A stretch of DNA of 15,856 nucleotides, from contig USJD01000076.1 of assembly GCA_900554835.1 (NCBI GenBank), positions 1-15,856 of the forward strand, given 5' to 3'. Below, one piece after another: positions 13,796-15,856 of this stretch. The DNA comes from an uncultured Prevotella sp. (GTDB taxonomy: Bacteria; Bacteroidota; Bacteroidia; Bacteroidales; Bacteroidaceae). Each line of letters starts with the position of its first letter. Position 1 is the first letter of the stretch. A model generated the notes under the pieces. That model searched no databases, was not told the DNA's origin, and was given only the letters and a program-made list of their open reading frames with translations. Both the position numbers and the translations under genes were made by a program.

Positions 13796-13981
13796 ATGTC
13801 AAGACCAATTAGAGAAACGCCAATATTATATGGCAAAGATGCAGAACGCTTTGTTGAAGAAATGAAGCGTGTAGAGAGTTTAACACCTGAACAGCGCAAA
13901 GCTAATAGAGAAAAGCTACAAGCTGAAATCTCTGTTCTTGACAAAGAATGGAATTTAACCTATAATGCACTTCGGGGATAA
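13796..13981 (+). CDS. Small helical protein, antitoxin-like, function unknown
   Basis: A 61-residue protein beginning MSRPIRETPILYGKDAERF, followed by EEMKRVESLTPEQRKANREK and a short tail ending NALRG. Charged and helical throughout, it has no signal peptide, membrane segment or metal site. Proteins with this RPIxETPxLxGxDAxRF opening are, from memory, common small antitoxin-like partners in Bacteroidales, often with a toxin or acetyltransferase gene directly behind. Here the stop is followed only by a GC-rich coding scrap (14004-14108), so the partner may be lost. A possible weak promoter (CATTTTTG at 13744-13751) and a strong ribosome binding site precede it. The reading frame is well supported, the function is not. 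Confidence 0.6.
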   Translation: MSRPIRETPILYGKDAERFVEEMKRVESLTPEQRKANREKLQAEISVLDKEWNLTYNALRG

Positions 13982-13997
13982 AGATTCTTTCTGATTT

Positions 13998-14108
13998 TTG
14001 CAGGTGGTCAAGAACGAACTGAAGCCCCAAAAGTTCTTAGCCCAGGGCAGTACTCTGGGTACACTAGTAATCAGCAATGCGCCCGGCAAGGGCAAAAGCT
14101 TTATATAA
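13998..14108 (+). pseudogene. Unidentified GC-rich coding scrap
   Basis: An open frame of 36 codons (TTG at 13998, GTG at 14004, stop at 14106) encodes VVKNELKPQKFLAQGSTLGT followed by LVISNAPGKGKSFI. It is much richer in G and C than the sequence on either side and reads like protein, but I do not recognise the family. It has no ATG. It is probably a leftover of a gene removed between the antitoxin-like gene and the leftward defence operon. Confidence 0.35.
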
Positions 14109-14140
14109 CATTTTTTGCCACTGATAACCATCCATAAATA

Positions 14141-14171
14141 CTTCGGGATTGGTTTATACGAGTTCCCGAAG
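14141..14171 (-). terminator. Possible terminator of the leftward operon
   Basis: CTTCGGGA (14141-14148) pairs with TCCCGAAG (14164-14171). The hairpin straddles the stop codon of the sulfur-binding-domain gene (14154-14156). On the minus strand it is followed by TATTTATGG, only a weak U-tract, so termination is plausible but not certain. It is the only hairpin found between that gene and the rightward genes. Confidence 0.45.
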
Positions 14172-14645
14172 TTTACACTCCAGTATTACAGCAGACTCTC
14201 TGTGAATCATCAAATCATATAATTCCTGGTCTATCTCTGCATAGGCAAAACCATCACGCAAAGCCTTTAAGCTTGAATAAAATTTTCTGTCTTTGCCTTT
14301 CTCATTTTTTACCAATCGCCAAAAGGGTTCATGCTGCAAATGATAATAAGGGTTCTCTATACTACATTTATAAGGATAAGAAAGAGGTATATCCATGGCT
14401 AAACCCTCTGCAACTAAAATGCTATCACCTGAATTCTGTTCACCAATATACAATCTCCATAACCTTTTAAACTCCCCAACCAACTCACTTGAAAGAACAA
14501 TATGATTGTCATTTATGATACCTCGCTTGCAAAGATTTAAAATAGCCAAGAGCAAAAGGGGCTTATGCGGAGCTTTCACACCCCGCATAATCGCCCTTTT
14601 CATCTTTTCAAATGCAGACAGATAATAGTCTATATCTTTATTCAT
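14154..14645 (-). CDS. Stand-alone DNA sulfur-binding-domain-like protein
   Basis: A 163-residue protein that resembles the sulfur-binding domain of ScoMcrA-type enzymes, which recognise phosphorothioate-modified DNA through a hydrophobic pocket. The likeness rests on GVKAPHKPLLLLAILNL (22-38, compare APHKPLLLL in that family), the EPFWRL segment (106-111, compare YPFWRL), and the C-terminal pattern SLKALRDGFAYAEIDQELYD. The usual partner, an HNH nuclease domain with zinc cysteines, is absent. The ATG at 14645 is preferred to a TTG two codons upstream. It begins 2 nt after the stop of the HerA/DptH-like ATPase, so the two are surely cotranscribed and perhaps translationally coupled. It may be the modification-sensing subunit of a Dnd/Dpt-like restriction complex. 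The family call is from pattern recognition, not from a search. Confidence 0.6.
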   Translation of the reverse strand: MNKDIDYYLSAFEKMKRAIMRGVKAPHKPLLLLAILNLCKRGIINDNHIVLSSELVGEFKRLWRLYIGEQNSGDSILVAEGLAMDIPLSYPYKCSIENPYYHLQHEPFWRLVKNEKGKDRKFYSSLKALRDGFAYAEIDQELYDLMIHRESAVILECKLRELV

Positions 14646-14647
14646 TA

Positions 14648-15856
14648 TCAAATAAGATGAGTAACCTTAATTTTCTTCCAATGTTTGCCGATGCCGAGAG
14701 ACATAGCTTGGGCATCCTTGGTTATCAGTTCACCCTTCTGCAAGCCAGCAATAGCTTGCTTCAGTTCCTGCAGAGCCATGCCACTCACACCAAAAAGATC
14801 CTTCAACACTCCATCATTCTGTTGCTGTTGCTTCATAATGAGTGGATATTGGGCATTGGCATAGAAATCAAAAGAAGCTTTCTTAAACGAATCCATATTC
14901 TGTGTGGCAAGGATGATGCTCATGCCCTTGTTTCTACCCACAGCTATCAAGTTCTGCAAAGGCTTGTTCTCAAAACCAAGCATATAGTGAGCCTCATCGA
15001 TGATGGTGAAATGGCGCAGCTCCACCCTGTCCTCATTCTTTGCCTGTGGAGGCAGTTGCTCATAAATATTGTTCAACTTCGATGTCACGAAATATACGAT
15101 AGCCTTTGCCATAATACCTTCCTTGTCAAACTTTCCTAAGTTGATAATATAGCAACCTTTCACCAAATCCACCTTGTCTTCCTCTGCAAAAATATTGTTA
15201 AGTATCAACTGGTTCAAGACTGATTTTACACTATCCATGTCACCCTGTTTCTTCTCAGGCATCAACATCGTATAATGATCAAAAACTTCCTGAAAGGTGA
15301 TTGGTTTCTGGTTCTTCGCCTTGTAGGCATTGATGATTGCCTCGCTCAGTCTGTTGTCCATCAAAGCACCTATCTTAGCAGAAGATATGGCACAGATGGC
15401 ATTTGCCAAGGTCGTGGAATACAGGTGGATTTCATTGAGAGGTCTGCCAGTAAAATCCTTGAACGGAGTAAACGGCAAAGGTTTCTCCATCGGATTCAAG
15501 ATGGCTGAGGAATCGGTCTCAAACTTCGACAGCCAATCGGCATGAGCTGGATCAGAGAACTCTCCCTTATAGTCAAACAACAAAAAGTTGACAGGATAAT
15601 AAGTATCTGCCGATGCCATTCTGATTTGGTTGATAAGAACAGCCAATAAGTTTGACTTACCCGAACCTGTAGTTCCTGCTATCAATATCTGTGTATTTGG
15701 AATTGCAGTACTGTTAATGTCTAAAGCCGCATCCATTCCATCCTCATACTGACCGATATAAAGATTCAACTCAGGAATATCCATCAACGACTTTCCACCT
15801 CTCAATGGACAGAAGTGCAGCCATTCATCAATACCTCCTTCTTCCATCAAAATACT
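14648..15856 (-). CDS. HerA/FtsK-type ATPase, DptH-like C-terminal part, 5' end outside window
   Basis: The C-terminal part of a hexameric-type DNA-translocating ATPase. The frame is open to the window edge (codons before the TTG at 15850 read S-I), so the gene begins beyond it and the roughly 400 visible residues are only part. Walker A is AGTTGSGKSNLLAVLINQI near 15650-15680. FLLFDYKGEFSD is the HerA-like strand after it. Walker B is HFTIIDEAHYML near 14990-15015, and GRNKGMSIILATQNM carries the arginine and sensor polar residue. Proteins of this build are DptH (DndH) of phosphorothioation-dependent restriction, or HerA of nuclease pairs. The following sulfur-binding-like gene favours DptH. 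No DptF or DptG is visible; they would lie to the right. Confidence 0.75.
   Translation of the reverse strand, partial: SILMEEGGIDEWLHFCPLRGGKSLMDIPELNLYIGQYEDGMDAALDINSTAIPNTQILIAGTTGSGKSNLLAVLINQIRMASADTYYPVNFLLFDYKGEFSDPAHADWLSKFETDSSAILNPMEKPLPFTPFKDFTGRPLNEIHLYSTTLANAICAISSAKIGALMDNRLSEAIINAYKAKNQKPITFQEVFDHYTMLMPEKKQGDMDSVKSVLNQLILNNIFAEEDKVDLVKGCYIINLGKFDKEGIMAKAIVYFVTSKLNNIYEQLPPQAKNEDRVELRHFTIIDEAHYMLGFENKPLQNLIAVGRNKGMSIILATQNMDSFKKASFDFYANAQYPLIMKQQQQNDGVLKDLFGVSGMALQELKQAIAGLQKGELITKDAQAMSLGIGKHWKKIKVTHLI

Noticed and set aside
14154..14645. HNH endonuclease
   Set aside because: No H-N-H residues or zinc CxxC pairs are present, and the protein ends where the nuclease part would follow.
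14612..15139. A 175-codon open frame on the + strand
   Set aside because: It lies antisense to the HerA/DptH-like gene, which has clear Walker motifs, and its own protein has no recognisable pattern.

Overview
The window looks like chromosome of a member of the Bacteroidota, most likely a Prevotella/Segatella-type gut anaerobe. The reasons are protein family character, Bacteroidetes-type promoters (TTTG or TTG, 19-20 nt, then TAnnTTTG), near-absence of Shine-Dalgarno sequences, and short ATTCAAC-type repeats between genes. The genus is an inference; no rRNA is present. I see no tRNA, rRNA, CRISPR array or insertion sequence.

Region 1 (1-5130, + strand): after the 3' part of a PstB-like ABC ATPase comes a compact sulfur-assimilation set: a ThiS-like sulfur carrier ending GGGAC, an E1-like adenylyltransferase, a JAMM metalloprotease, and a siroheme/4Fe-4S sulfite reductase with a C-terminal TusA domain. 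This matches the HcyS/HcyF/HcyD/Sir logic of protein-thiocarboxylate-dependent homocysteine synthesis described in Wolinella succinogenes. The protease would trim the carrier tail, the E1 would adenylate the carrier, sulfide from Sir would make the thiocarboxylate, and a MetY-type enzyme (not in the window) would use it.

Region 2 (5153-11133, + strand): a tightly spaced tetrapyrrole operon: short precorrin-2 dehydrogenase, HemA, a HemC-CobA-HemD triple fusion, HemB and HemL, closed by a strong intrinsic terminator. It makes uroporphyrinogen III from glutamyl-tRNA and diverts it to precorrin-2 and sirohydrochlorin, so its evident purpose is siroheme for the adjacent sulfite reductase. Two enzymes are shortened. 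HemA lacks most of its C-terminal dimerisation domain, and the HemC part lacks the whole domain that carries the dipyrromethane cofactor cysteine. A shared 16-bp repeat lies at both truncation points, in opposite orientations.

Region 3 (11134-13981, + strand): accessory DNA. It has a 32-bp tandem repeat, a promoter and a DUF4143-type AAA ATPase, then three small genes of antitoxin-like character. Two of these are recent partial duplicates of each other, and a RelE/ParE-like toxin tail without its 5' half lies between them.

Region 4 (13982-15856, mostly - strand): a GC-rich unidentified coding scrap, then the end of a leftward operon. The operon has the C-terminal part of a HerA/DptH-like ATPase (cut by the window edge), followed 2 nt later by a stand-alone domain resembling the DNA sulfur-binding domain of ScoMcrA-type restriction enzymes. 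This is probably the tail of a phosphorothioate-linked defence locus.
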